DNA of 13,319 nt from Deltaproteobacteria bacterium (lineage in GTDB: Bacteria; Desulfobacterota; GWC2-55-46; JAUVFY01): NCBI GenBank assembly GCA_030594025.1, contig JAUVFY010000019.1, positions 1 to 13,319 on the forward strand, read 5' to 3'. Of this stretch, positions 7,131-13,319 are shown in pieces. A program made the position numbers and the translations under genes. Numbering within the stretch: the stretch's first letter is position 1; the number at the start of each line of letters is the position of its first letter. The notes beneath the pieces were generated by a model. It searched no databases, was not told the DNA's origin, and was given only the letters and a program-made list of their open reading frames with translations.

Positions 7131-7171
7131 AAAAGAAAAAGCCCCGGGCTTTCATTGCCCGGGGCTTTTTT
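7131..7171. terminator. Strong bidirectional intrinsic terminator between glnA and rfaE2
   Basis: A perfect 9-bp GC stem, GCCCCGGGC (7141-7149) with GCCCGGGGC (7157-7165), has a 7-nt loop TTTCATT. T's follow on the plus strand (7166-7171) and an A-rich tract precedes it (7131-7140), so it works for both converging transcripts: glnA from the left and the rfaE2 run from the right. Confidence 0.9.
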
Positions 7172-7214
7172 ATAAGAAAAACGTTAAGGATTTTTTCGTT
7201 CCATTACAACCCCT

Positions 7215-7694
7215 TCAACTCTTATAGAGACGGAGTATCTTTTTTATTATGTTTGTTGTAGATTTTCCCTTTAAGAGCCTTATCCTTGAAACCCTCCCGC
7301 CGTAACTTTTTAACACGTCCTCGCCCACTATCTGACCCCTCTTCCAGTCCGCGCCTTTTACCAGCACGTCCGGCCTTATGGCCTCTATGAGCCTTATGGG
7401 CGTGGTCTCGTTGAATATGACGACAAAGTCAACCGAAGAAAGGGCACTTATGACCTCGGCCCTTTCGGTCTCGGGCACTATGGGGCGCCCCCTCCCCTTT
7501 ATTGCCCTCATCGAAGAGTCGCTGTTCAATCCCACGACAAGGATGTCTCCGAGGGCCCTTGCCTTTTTAAGGTACCTTACGTGGCCTGCATGAAGGATGT
7601 CAAAGCATCCGTTGGTGAATACAATTGACTTTCGCCTTTTCCCTGGAGCCTTGATGATACCCAGAAGCCTTTTAACCGAGATGACCTTTTCCAT
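7215..7694 (-). CDS. rfaE2: D-glycero-beta-D-manno-heptose 1-phosphate adenylyltransferase
   Basis: This enzyme transfers AMP to heptose-1-phosphate to form ADP-heptose, the donor for the inner core of lipopolysaccharide. The 159-residue product is the stand-alone C-terminal half of HldE, with no kinase domain attached. Signatures are TNGCFDILHAGHVRYL (27-42), including the nucleotidyltransferase HxGH (35-38), then GLNSDSSMRAIKGRGRPI (55-72) and LVKGADWKRGQIVGED (111-126). The end GKSTTNIIKKI at 143-153 is also typical. A separate heptose-7-phosphate kinase must be elsewhere. ATAAAAGG lies 5 nt upstream of ATG. It is the last gene of the minus-strand run, 63 bp after comF, and ends against the bidirectional terminator. 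Confidence 0.93.
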   Translation of the reverse strand: MEKVISVKRLLGIIKAPGKRRKSIVFTNGCFDILHAGHVRYLKKARALGDILVVGLNSDSSMRAIKGRGRPIVPETERAEVISALSSVDFVVIFNETTPIRLIEAIRPDVLVKGADWKRGQIVGEDVLKSYGGRVSRIRLLKGKSTTNIIKKILRLYKS

Positions 7695-7757
7695 ACATAC
7701 CTTTTATCAGAACATTAAAATCCTTTCAAGGGTTGCCCGCTTCGGAGCCGGACCTTT

Positions 7758-8477
7758 TCATAAACTTACGGCCCTTGCCAGCGTCAGTACAAAGACCTTG
7801 CACCTTTCCCTTTTAAGGACCCTTGCGCATTCGCTCACGGTCGCACCCGTGGTATAGACGTCGTCTACGAGAAGGACCCTCTTTTTTCTAACCCTCTCCG
7901 GCCTTTTAACCTCGAAGGCGCCCCTTACGTTCTTTCTCCGCTCTTCGGTTTTAAGGTCAGCCTGGGGCTTTGTGGCCCTTGTCCTCTTAAGGCTTTTGTA
8001 ATCCACCTCCAGGCCCGGCCCCCTTGCAACCTCCCTGGCAAGAAGAAGCGACTGGTTAAACCCCCTTTCCCTGAGCCTGTCATTGTGGAGCGGCACAGGT
8101 ATCACAACGTCAAAGGTTTCAACGAGCCCACTTAGGGCTTGTTCAGCGATGCGGCCCAGGGGGCGTGTAAGGGTCAAGGTGCCGCCGTATTTAAAACTTA
8201 AGATCGCCTCCCTTGCGCCCTCTTCGTAAAAAACGGCGCTCCGGGCCTTTACAAAGGGTTTTCTACTTCCCATGCACACACCGCATGGATGGTCAGGGCC
8301 TGCCCCCGAGGCAAAGGGCGTGCCGCAGACGGTGCACACAGGCCCCTCGATCCTTTTAATCGAGGCGAGGCATGCCTCGCACAAGCCCGCTTCCTCCCCA
8401 CCGCCGGCTTCCACTATGTGGAAGCCGCAGAGCGGGCATATGGGGGGAAAGAGTATATTTAAGAGCTGTGCGAACAT
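7758..8477 (-). CDS. comF: ComF-family amidophosphoribosyltransferase-like protein
   Basis: ComF proteins are linked to DNA uptake and recombination in several bacteria, but many members have no proven role. The 239-residue product has an N-terminal zinc-ribbon region with four Cys pairs: CPLC (14-17), CEAC (33-36), CTVC (48-51) and CGVC (65-68). A type I phosphoribosyltransferase fold follows. IPVPLHNDRLRERGFNQS (126-143) is the family signature and VLLVDDVYTTGAT (201-213) is the PRPP-binding loop. No signal peptide is present, so it is cytoplasmic. AAAAGGA sits only 2 nt before the ATG, which is close spacing, but the MFxxLLxxLFPPxCPLC start is typical. It begins 33 bp after the histidine kinase stop, consistent with one operon. 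There is no reason to link it to competence from context alone. Confidence 0.92.
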   Translation of the reverse strand: MFAQLLNILFPPICPLCGFHIVEAGGGEEAGLCEACLASIKRIEGPVCTVCGTPFASGAGPDHPCGVCMGSRKPFVKARSAVFYEEGAREAILSFKYGGTLTLTRPLGRIAEQALSGLVETFDVVIPVPLHNDRLRERGFNQSLLLAREVARGPGLEVDYKSLKRTRATKPQADLKTEERRKNVRGAFEVKRPERVRKKRVLLVDDVYTTGATVSECARVLKRERCKVFVLTLARAVSL

Positions 8478-8510
8478 GGTCCTTTTGAATGGGGGGAAAT
8501 TATTTTCCCA

Positions 8511-10073
8511 TTATACACCGGCAGGCAGGGTAATCTCAAATGTTGTTCCCTCCCCGGGCTTGCTTCTAACACTTATCTCCCCTTTGTGGTCACTGATTAT
8601 CCCCTGGCTTATGGAGAGCCCAAGACCCGTGCCCTTGCCCGCCTCCTTGGTGGTAAAGAAGGGGTCGAATATCCTTCGTCTGACCTCCTCCGATATACCG
8701 GTGCCCGTATCGCGGAAGGTGGCCCTTACGAACCTGCGCCCTTGTTTATCAAAAGAGCCGGTAGAGATGGTAAGCATACCGCCTCCGGGCATGGCGTCAT
8801 TTGCGTTGGTTATGAGGTTTATGACCACCTGTTCGAGCCTGCTTGCGCATCCTGTAACCGGGGGGATCTTTTGAAGCTCGAGCCTTAGCCTGACGGAGTG
8901 CTTCTTTGATTGTTCCTTTACCATAATCAGGGCGTCCTTTATGACCCTGTTCAAATCCACCGCAGAAAGGACTTTCTCATCGGCCCTCGCAAAGAGCCTC
9001 ATGTGTTTTACAACACTTTCCATCTTTCTTGCCGCCCTGTCTATGAGCTTTAATTTATCGTATTCCCGAGAGCCCCTGTCCCTGTCCAGCATGTTCTGGG
9101 ACAGCCCCCTTATGACGGTGAGCGGCTGGTTCAGTTCGTGGGCCACATCGGCCGAGACCTCGCCGAGGGAACTGAGCTTGCTCGAGTGCGCGAGCTGTGC
9201 CTCAGTCCCCTTGAGCCTTGAATAGGCCTCTGAAAGCTCCTGTTCGCTATTTTCCAGGTCCCTCAGCATGTAAAGGACACCGTCTTTAAACTCCTCAAGG
9301 TGTCTCATCCTCTTCGTGAGCTCTTTTCTCGTGGCCTTGAGTTCTTCGATGAGCGCTTTTCTCTCAGTTAAATCCCTCGCAAGGATAACGAAGGCTCCTC
9401 CGGTCTTATCCATATACCGGAAAGCAAACCGGGATGCCGAAACAGAGACCGGGAGCTTCTCGCCGGTTGCGGTCCTTAAGAAGAGCTCGAGCCCTTTTAC
9501 GCTACCACGCCTTACAAGCCCTTCAAAAAGGGGTTTATTAAAGGGCGCGTCTTCATAAAACCGCTCAAAGGGCCTCCCTACAACGTCCTCCCGGGCGTAA
9601 CCGAGAAGCTCAAGGAACGCCGCGTTCGCGGCCTGGACCCTCCACTCACCGTCAACAACGGCCGCGGCGTCCGCCACGGCGCTTAAGACGTTCTCAGTGT
9701 AAACCTTTGCGGCAGAAAGTTCAATTGTGGCACATTCGGCCAACCCTGCCACGGCGCCGAAGGCGCCCCCTGGCACTTTTACCTCTTTCAGCGCTTCTAC
9801 GGATTGGTCCCCGGTTTTTTCGAAAAGGATATCAAAAGGCCGGGTTATCCTCTTTGCGAGCCTTCTGGCAATCTCCGTTGCGATAATGGCGGTAATGAGG
9901 ACCGCCTCCACGGCGGCGAGCACAAGGTAAAACCCGGGGGGGCCCGGTAGGTGGTAAACTGCAACAAGGATAAGTAAAATACCCAGAACCGATACGGGCA
10001 CGACCGCTGCTAAGATAAAGAACACTACTCCGGTCGCTTCGAATCTTTTCACATACCTCTTTGTTTTTTCCAT
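8511..10073 (-). CDS. Membrane-anchored PAS-domain sensor histidine kinase
   Basis: A 520-residue orthodox kinase. Two membrane segments (about 15-40 and 47-67) are joined only by HLPGPP, so there is no periplasmic sensor. Next come a short HAMP-like stretch (68-90), a PAS domain (about 122-236, from TENVLSAVADAAAVVDG to ILARDLTERKA) and a coiled coil (237-295). HisKA follows with the H box DVAHELNQPLTVIRG, phosphoacceptor His312. The HATPase has N box NLITNANDAMP (419-429), G1 DTGTGI (455-460), FFTTK (472-476) and G2 GKGTGLGL (479-486). This kinase subtype resembles NtrB-like enzymes. An in-frame TTG at 10103 would add 10 residues, but I prefer ATG at 10071-10073, preceded by AAAAGG at tight spacing. 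It lies 44 bp after the kinase-less sensor gene. No response regulator is in the window, so the target is unknown. Confidence 0.93.
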   Translation of the reverse strand: MEKTKRYVKRFEATGVVFFILAAVVPVSVLGILLILVAVYHLPGPPGFYLVLAAVEAVLITAIIATEIARRLAKRITRPFDILFEKTGDQSVEALKEVKVPGGAFGAVAGLAECATIELSAAKVYTENVLSAVADAAAVVDGEWRVQAANAAFLELLGYAREDVVGRPFERFYEDAPFNKPLFEGLVRRGSVKGLELFLRTATGEKLPVSVSASRFAFRYMDKTGGAFVILARDLTERKALIEELKATRKELTKRMRHLEEFKDGVLYMLRDLENSEQELSEAYSRLKGTEAQLAHSSKLSSLGEVSADVAHELNQPLTVIRGLSQNMLDRDRGSREYDKLKLIDRAARKMESVVKHMRLFARADEKVLSAVDLNRVIKDALIMVKEQSKKHSVRLRLELQKIPPVTGCASRLEQVVINLITNANDAMPGGGMLTISTGSFDKQGRRFVRATFRDTGTGISEEVRRRIFDPFFTTKEAGKGTGLGLSISQGIISDHKGEISVRSKPGEGTTFEITLPAGV

Positions 10074-10117
10074 ATGCCTTTTGAAGCGATGCCCTGAGGG
10101 CAAACATCATGCTTAAG

Positions 10118-11395
10118 TCAATGCCCTAAATCGCTTCCCTCTCCATAATCCCTCTTTTCCCTCATCCTTTTAAGCCCGTCCTTTATCTCCTGCATCTTAA
10201 GCTCCCTCCTGACGGCCAGAAGTGCGAACTCCTCGAGCTCTTCAACGGTAGCTCTCAGTTTTTTCGCCATCTCCTCGGCGTTTTCTCTCGCACGAACGAG
10301 CTCATCCATCATCCTCTTCTGCTCTCTTATGTCCCTCAGCATGCACCTTACACCCACGATCTCCTTTTCCCTCCAGATGGGAAATGCATTCATCTCTACG
10401 GAGCCCGTCCCGTCTTTGAAGTTTACGGCCTGCTCCGAGTTTTTTACGGTCTCGCCGCCCAGGACGGTATTGAAAACCCTGGCCCACGCATCGCGGGACG
10501 GGGGCGGGACAAACTCTGTATAGTTTTTGAAAAGCATCTCCTCCCTCTTGTAACCCCCGACGGCCAGGGCCGCCTCGTTCGCATAACTTATATATCCTTC
10601 CCTGTCGAGTTCTACCACCGCATCGGGGATGGTCTCCACAAGCTCACGGTAGTGATTAACCGGTTCCCTCAGTTTTTGCGCCGTCTCGTTATAGTAGCCC
10701 GCGAGCCGTCCAAGCTCGTCCTCTGACCTTACGCTCAGGCGGTGGGTGAAATCCCCCTCGCTTATACGCTCTATCCCCTCGGCAACCTCGGAAAGCGGCC
10801 TTAGTATCCGGCGTATCAATAAGGCCGCAATACAGGCGAAGGTCAAAAACGAAACGCCCGTGAAGACAACGAAGGTCACTTTAAAGAGCGAGAGCTTCGA
10901 AGCCGATGACCTGTCCATAAGGTGTACCGTGGTGTGAAGGGAGCTTACAAAATCCGGGAGCAGCGTGTGGTCGAACCTTTTATGTGCCTCTTCTTGAATA
11001 CTGTCCGGGCTAAGGGTAACGAGTTCCCCTAGAACGCGCTTCACCTCCTGCCACTTATCCAGGTTTTCTGAAAGGGCCTTGAGTTCTTCAGGGTCCTTTG
11101 TCTCTGTTATGCCCCTTTCGGGGTCGCCCCGGGCAAGGCCCCAGAGTGTCGCTTCGATCTCATCCATATCGGAGCGCACCTGTTTTTTGAGCGCCTCGAC
11201 GTCTTCACCCTCTTCGGCCATCTCCTCTAAGTGCCAGGCGATACGGTAGCTCAGGAAAAGCTCATGTCCCGCGGAGTTTATCCGGGCCGAGTCGCCCTTC
11301 AGTGCTTCCGAGAAGTAAAAACCAAGGACCAGAAGCAAAAGGACCACAAACGCCGCGGCGCCAAGCGCCGTAATTATGAGGGCACGCAAACTCAT
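10118..11395 (-). CDS. Membrane sensor with NarX/PilJ-like input, HAMP and PAS domains, no kinase domain
   Basis: A 425-residue protein. TM1 spans about 7-28 and an extracytoplasmic helical domain 29-169. TM2 spans about 172-194 and a clear HAMP domain 195-247 (RPLSEVAEGIERISEGDF...EDELGRL). A PAS domain at 248-357 (YRELVETIPDAVVELD...VRCMLRDIREQK) is followed by a coiled coil to the end. Residues 38-51, RINSAGHELFLSYR, resemble the P-box of NarX, NarQ and PilJ-type sensors (IN-x-AG...SYR). The tail LEEFALLAVRRELKMQEIKDGLKRM matches a helical linker that usually connects PAS to HisKA in delta-proteobacterial kinases, but the protein stops there, with no HisKA, HATPase, GGDEF or MCP signalling domain. 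The downstream kinase gene lacks an external sensor, so the two may act together (inference). The ribosome site is weak. Confidence 0.88.
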   Translation of the reverse strand: MSLRALIITALGAAAFVVLLLLVLGFYFSEALKGDSARINSAGHELFLSYRIAWHLEEMAEEGEDVEALKKQVRSDMDEIEATLWGLARGDPERGITETKDPEELKALSENLDKWQEVKRVLGELVTLSPDSIQEEAHKRFDHTLLPDFVSSLHTTVHLMDRSSASKLSLFKVTFVVFTGVSFLTFACIAALLIRRILRPLSEVAEGIERISEGDFTHRLSVRSEDELGRLAGYYNETAQKLREPVNHYRELVETIPDAVVELDREGYISYANEAALAVGGYKREEMLFKNYTEFVPPPSRDAWARVFNTVLGGETVKNSEQAVNFKDGTGSVEMNAFPIWREKEIVGVRCMLRDIREQKRMMDELVRARENAEEMAKKLRATVEELEEFALLAVRRELKMQEIKDGLKRMREKRDYGEGSDLGH

Positions 11396-11559
11396 GGTCC
11401 GGCCTGTGGTTAAGCGAGCTTAAAGGGCTTAAGAAAGAAACGGTCCCTTCTTGAGTAAGTTGAAAACCGTCCGCTGTTGTGTGTCAAAGATGAGGTGTGC
11501 CGTGATGGGATATCTAAGATGAGTCGCTCGTTATGAGTAATCTTCAAATAAATAAAAAC

Positions 11560-11588
11560 TTGACAAATCATAGCACGGTTTGTGATAT
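11560..11588 (+). promoter_or_regulatory. Candidate sigma-70 promoter for ftsY
   Basis: A perfect -35 TTGACA (11560-11565) is followed by a 17-bp spacer and a weak -10, TGATAT (11583-11588, 3 of 6). The -35 lies beside the -10 of the opposite promoter, so polymerases on the two would compete. The imperfect inverted repeat ACAAA-N11-TTTGT (11563-11583) covers both core regions and could bind a regulator. Confidence 0.4.
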
Positions 11589-11595
11589 GCGTCAA
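11567..11595 (-). promoter_or_regulatory. Sigma-70 promoter for the sensor-kinase-comF-rfaE2 run
   Basis: On the minus strand TTGACG (11595-11590) is followed by a 17-bp spacer and TATGAT (11572-11567), matching the consensus at 5 of 6 positions in each box. Transcription would start near 11560 and run through 11395. It overlaps the plus-strand promoter for ftsY. Confidence 0.6.
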
Positions 11596-11618
11596 CACCT
11601 CTGTTTTCGGTAACGGTC

Positions 11619-11660
11619 CGGAGCAATTAGCTAAAATAAAATAAGACTGCGGAGTAATTA
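11619..11660 (+). repeat. Direct repeat CGGAGYAATTA in the ftsY leader
   Basis: CGGAGCAATTA (11619-11629) and CGGAGTAATTA (11650-11660) match at 10 of 11 bases and start 31 bp apart, about three helical turns. They lie between the ftsY promoter candidate and the start codon. No protein is known to me for this motif; it may be chance in AT-rich DNA. Confidence 0.35.
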
Positions 11661-11699
11661 CTTTTAAAAGAATCCTTTCTGTGTTATTTTAAAAATGAA

Positions 11700-12584
11700 A
11701 TGCCGGGAACGCTGAAATCAAGGCTTTTAAGGACCCACAATGCGATTCTGGGCGGAATAGAGTCTGCCTTCGGGACCGGGTCGAGACAAGAAACACTCGA
11801 GATGATGGAAGAGGCCCTCATTTCCTCCGACGTGGGAGTCAAGACAACTTTTGAGATACTTGACGGCCTGAAGGAGGGTTTACGCTGGGACGTGGAAAGC
11901 CTGAAGGGCCGCTTGAGGGATTCAATACTCGAGATACTTAAAGGGGTCGAGGCACCTCTCGATATCGAAGCTCACGTCCCCTACGTTATAATGGTACTCG
12001 GGGTAAACGGCGGCGGGAAGACAACGACCATTGGAAAACTCGCGGCGAGATACTCCGGGTTGGGCAAAAAGGTGCTACTCGGGGCCGCGGATACATTCAG
12101 GGCCGCCGCCACGGAACAGCTCGAGGTATGGGGAGAAAGGGTTAATTGTCCTGTCATAAAACACCCCCACGGAGGTGACCCGGGGGCCGTGGCCTTTGAC
12201 TGCGTAAAGGCGGCCCTTAAAACAAAGACGGACCTTGTCATACTGGACACAGCTGGCAGGCTCCACACAAAAACCGGTCTCATGGAGGAGCTAAAAAAGG
12301 TCAGACGCGTCGTGGAAAAGGCGCTGCCCGGCGCACCCCATGAAAACCTCCTCGTGCTTGACGCCTCCACCGGGCAGAACTCTTTAGCTCAGGCACGGCT
12401 CTTTGACGAGGCCGTGGGTGCCACGGGAATAGCCCTCGTAAAACTCGACGGCACAGCCAGGGGAGGGATAATCGTGGCCATAGCGAAGGAACTTAAGATA
12501 CCCGTACGCTTTATAGGGGTTGGCGAGGGCCTCGAGGACCTGAGCGTATTTAACGCCCGCGAGTTTGCAGAAGCCCTCATATAG
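11700..12584 (+). CDS. ftsY: Signal recognition particle receptor FtsY
   Basis: FtsY is the SRP receptor GTPase that docks ribosome-nascent chain complexes at the inner membrane through Ffh. The 294-residue product is the bare NG domain. The N-domain helices (about 1-90) start LKSRLLRTHNAILGGIESAFG, and there is no acidic A domain in front, unlike the E. coli protein. The G domain has GVNGGGKTTT (101-110, P-loop), DTFRAAA (131-137), DTAGR (183-187), VKLDGTARGG (247-256; the usual first residue is Thr) and the closing GVGEGLEDLSVFNAREF (273-289). The ATG gives the expected family start but has no Shine-Dalgarno sequence; the leader there is TTTTAAAAATGAA. An overlapping ATG at 11695 is out of frame and stops after six codons. 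It is followed after 47 bp by the nitroreductase gene. Confidence 0.96.
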   Translation: MPGTLKSRLLRTHNAILGGIESAFGTGSRQETLEMMEEALISSDVGVKTTFEILDGLKEGLRWDVESLKGRLRDSILEILKGVEAPLDIEAHVPYVIMVLGVNGGGKTTTIGKLAARYSGLGKKVLLGAADTFRAAATEQLEVWGERVNCPVIKHPHGGDPGAVAFDCVKAALKTKTDLVILDTAGRLHTKTGLMEELKKVRRVVEKALPGAPHENLLVLDASTGQNSLAQARLFDEAVGATGIALVKLDGTARGGIIVAIAKELKIPVRFIGVGEGLEDLSVFNAREFAEALI

Positions 12585-12631
12585 TTTTAGCTAGTTTAAA
12601 ACGTAAAAACCCTTTGCCCGGAGGTCGTGAA

Positions 12632-13162
12632 ATGGACGAAAAGCTTAAGACCTTTTATGAGCTCACAGAGCGGCGAAGAAGCGTAAGGGAGTTTCTCGAA
12701 AAAGATATAGAGGGGGAAAAGGTCGACCGTTTGCTTAAGATCCTTCAAAGGGCGCAGAGCGCGGCCAACTGCCAGCCCTGGCACTTTATCGTCGTAAGGA
12801 GTGAAGACCGGGAAAGTATCAAACACGTCTTTACCAGGGAAGGGTTTAAAAAGGCTCCCCTCGCGATCGTTGCCTGCGCCGAACCCTCGAAGGCCTGGGT
12901 TAGAAGGGCGGACGGGGTCAACTACGCATGGGTTGACGTATCCATCGCCGTTACAGAGATGATAAGCGCGGCAACTGCCGAGGGGCTGGGTACATGCTGG
13001 GTCGCCGCCATAGACCCCGTGGAGGTAAAACGGGCGCTTGAGATACCCGACGGGGTCGATGTCGTGGGTATCATAGTCGTCGGCTACCCAATAGAGGAAC
13101 TGAAAAAGGTCGAAAAGGAGAGAAAACCCCTTAGGGAGATAATCCACCACGGAAGGTGGTAA
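12632..13162 (+). CDS. Nitroreductase-family FMN-dependent oxidoreductase (short form)
   Basis: A 176-residue soluble member of the nitroreductase fold, which binds FMN and forms dimers. Visible family motifs are RRRSVREF (14-21, FMN phosphate contacts), SAANCQPWHFIVV (43-55), the central helix region VDVSIAVTEMISAATAEGLG (101-120), TCWVAAIDPVEVKRAL (121-136) and the end KPLREIIHHGRW (165-176). The protein is at the short end for the family, with a compact middle part. The natural substrate cannot be read from the sequence. The start is set by GGAGGT (12620-12625), 6 nt before ATG at 12632; an in-frame TTG at 12614 would add six residues but place the ribosome site inside the gene. It is co-directional with ftsY (47-bp gap) and probably co-transcribed. 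Confidence 0.9.
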   Translation: MDEKLKTFYELTERRRSVREFLEKDIEGEKVDRLLKILQRAQSAANCQPWHFIVVRSEDRESIKHVFTREGFKKAPLAIVACAEPSKAWVRRADGVNYAWVDVSIAVTEMISAATAEGLGTCWVAAIDPVEVKRALEIPDGVDVVGIIVVGYPIEELKKVEKERKPLREIIHHGRW

Positions 13163-13226
13163 AAGGGGTTTTTAAGTATTTTAACGTATTTTATCTTAAA
13201 GTTATTGAAATCAGGAGGTGGTCCGC

Positions 13227-13319
13227 GTGAAGCGGGATAAGGAACCCGACTTCGTTCACTTGAGGGAAGACCGGAGGAAACACCTGAGGAGCCAGCTTAT
13301 CGTCCTCAGGGTCCATAGC
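13227..13319 (+). CDS. N-terminal fragment, possible PilZ-domain protein
   Basis: A GTG start at 13227 sits 6 nt after the strong ribosome site AGGAGGTG (13213-13220), and the frame is open to the window edge (31 codons). The visible protein starts MKRDKEPDFVHLREDRRK and continues HLRSQLIVLRVHS. The DRRKHLR followed by a beta-strand-like IVLRV is reminiscent of the RxxxR entry of PilZ domains, which bind cyclic-di-GMP. The D/NxSxxG second motif would lie beyond the window, so the assignment is tentative. It lies 64 bp after the nitroreductase stop with no clear terminator between. Confidence 0.5.
   Translation, partial: MKRDKEPDFVHLREDRRKHLRSQLIVLRVHS

Larger units (their letters stand above)
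11396..11699. other. Divergent regulatory gap between the sensor-kinase run and ftsY
   Basis: These 304 bp contain no convincing gene; a 62-codon minus-strand frame (11410-11598) has no family features and no ribosome site. The middle holds back-to-back promoters (11560-11595). Between these and the sensor gene, AAGATGAG occurs twice in direct orientation (11487-11494 and 11516-11523, 29 bp apart). Towards ftsY, CGGAGYAATTA occurs twice (11619-11629 and 11650-11660, 31 bp apart). The leader of the sensor gene would be about 165 nt and that of ftsY about 100 nt. Confidence 0.6.

Noticed and set aside
8272..8888. Plus-strand open frames opposite comF and the kinase
   Set aside because: They are mirror frames of well-supported genes with clear motifs; no ribosome sites and no family features.
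10074..10110. Upstream TTG (10103) or out-of-frame ATGs (10107, 10110) as the kinase start
   Set aside because: The TTG has no ribosome site, and the ATGs lead a different frame that ends at 9832 without any domain; ATG at 10073 fits better.
11410..11598. A 62-codon minus-strand frame in the divergent gap
   Set aside because: It overlaps the promoter region, has no ribosome site, and its composition does not resemble neighbouring genes.

Overview
The window looks like chromosomal core sequence from a Gram-negative bacterium, most likely a deltaproteobacterial-type lineage (Desulfobacterota, Myxococcota or a neighbour). This is inferred from the gene order (ATP synthase epsilon end, then glmU-glmS-plsY), an LPS heptose gene (rfaE2), a PII protein with the uridylylation Tyr51, a glutamine synthetase with Tyr398, and a good sigma-54 promoter. 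Codon use is uniform throughout (many AGG Arg and ATA Ile codons, very few TTA, CTA or TCA). I see no insertion sequence, CRISPR array, rRNA or tRNA.

Layout. Positions 1-126 hold the last codons of a probable atpC. A small conserved-hypothetical gene (167-742) lies on the minus strand between it and a plus-strand block: glmU (967-2391), glmS (2527-4347) and plsY (4420-5022), which make UDP-GlcNAc precursors and start phospholipid synthesis, closed by a terminator. Next is a nitrogen-assimilation unit, glnB (5262-5600) and glnA (5700-7112), behind a -24/-12 promoter. It has a possible terminator/attenuator between the genes and a strong bidirectional terminator after glnA. A convergent minus-strand run of four genes follows. 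In transcription order these are a membrane sensor without a kinase domain (11395-10118), a PAS histidine kinase without an extracytoplasmic domain (10073-8511), comF (8477-7758) and rfaE2 (7694-7215). From the same 300-bp gap, divergent promoters also face ftsY (11700-12584), a short nitroreductase (12632-13162) and the start of a probable PilZ-type gene (13227 to the window edge).

Most of this is well-known housekeeping. Three items deserve a second look. First, the 3' end of glmU is present twice in tandem, the second copy one frame out, and that second frame stays open to within 10 bp of glmS. Second, the sensor and the kinase look like two halves of one signalling protein, and the sensor carries an altered NarX/PilJ-type P-box. 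Third, the glnB-glnA unit shows sigma-54 control plus an intercistronic hairpin. I found no clear candidate for a wholly new system; the split sensor/kinase pair is the closest.
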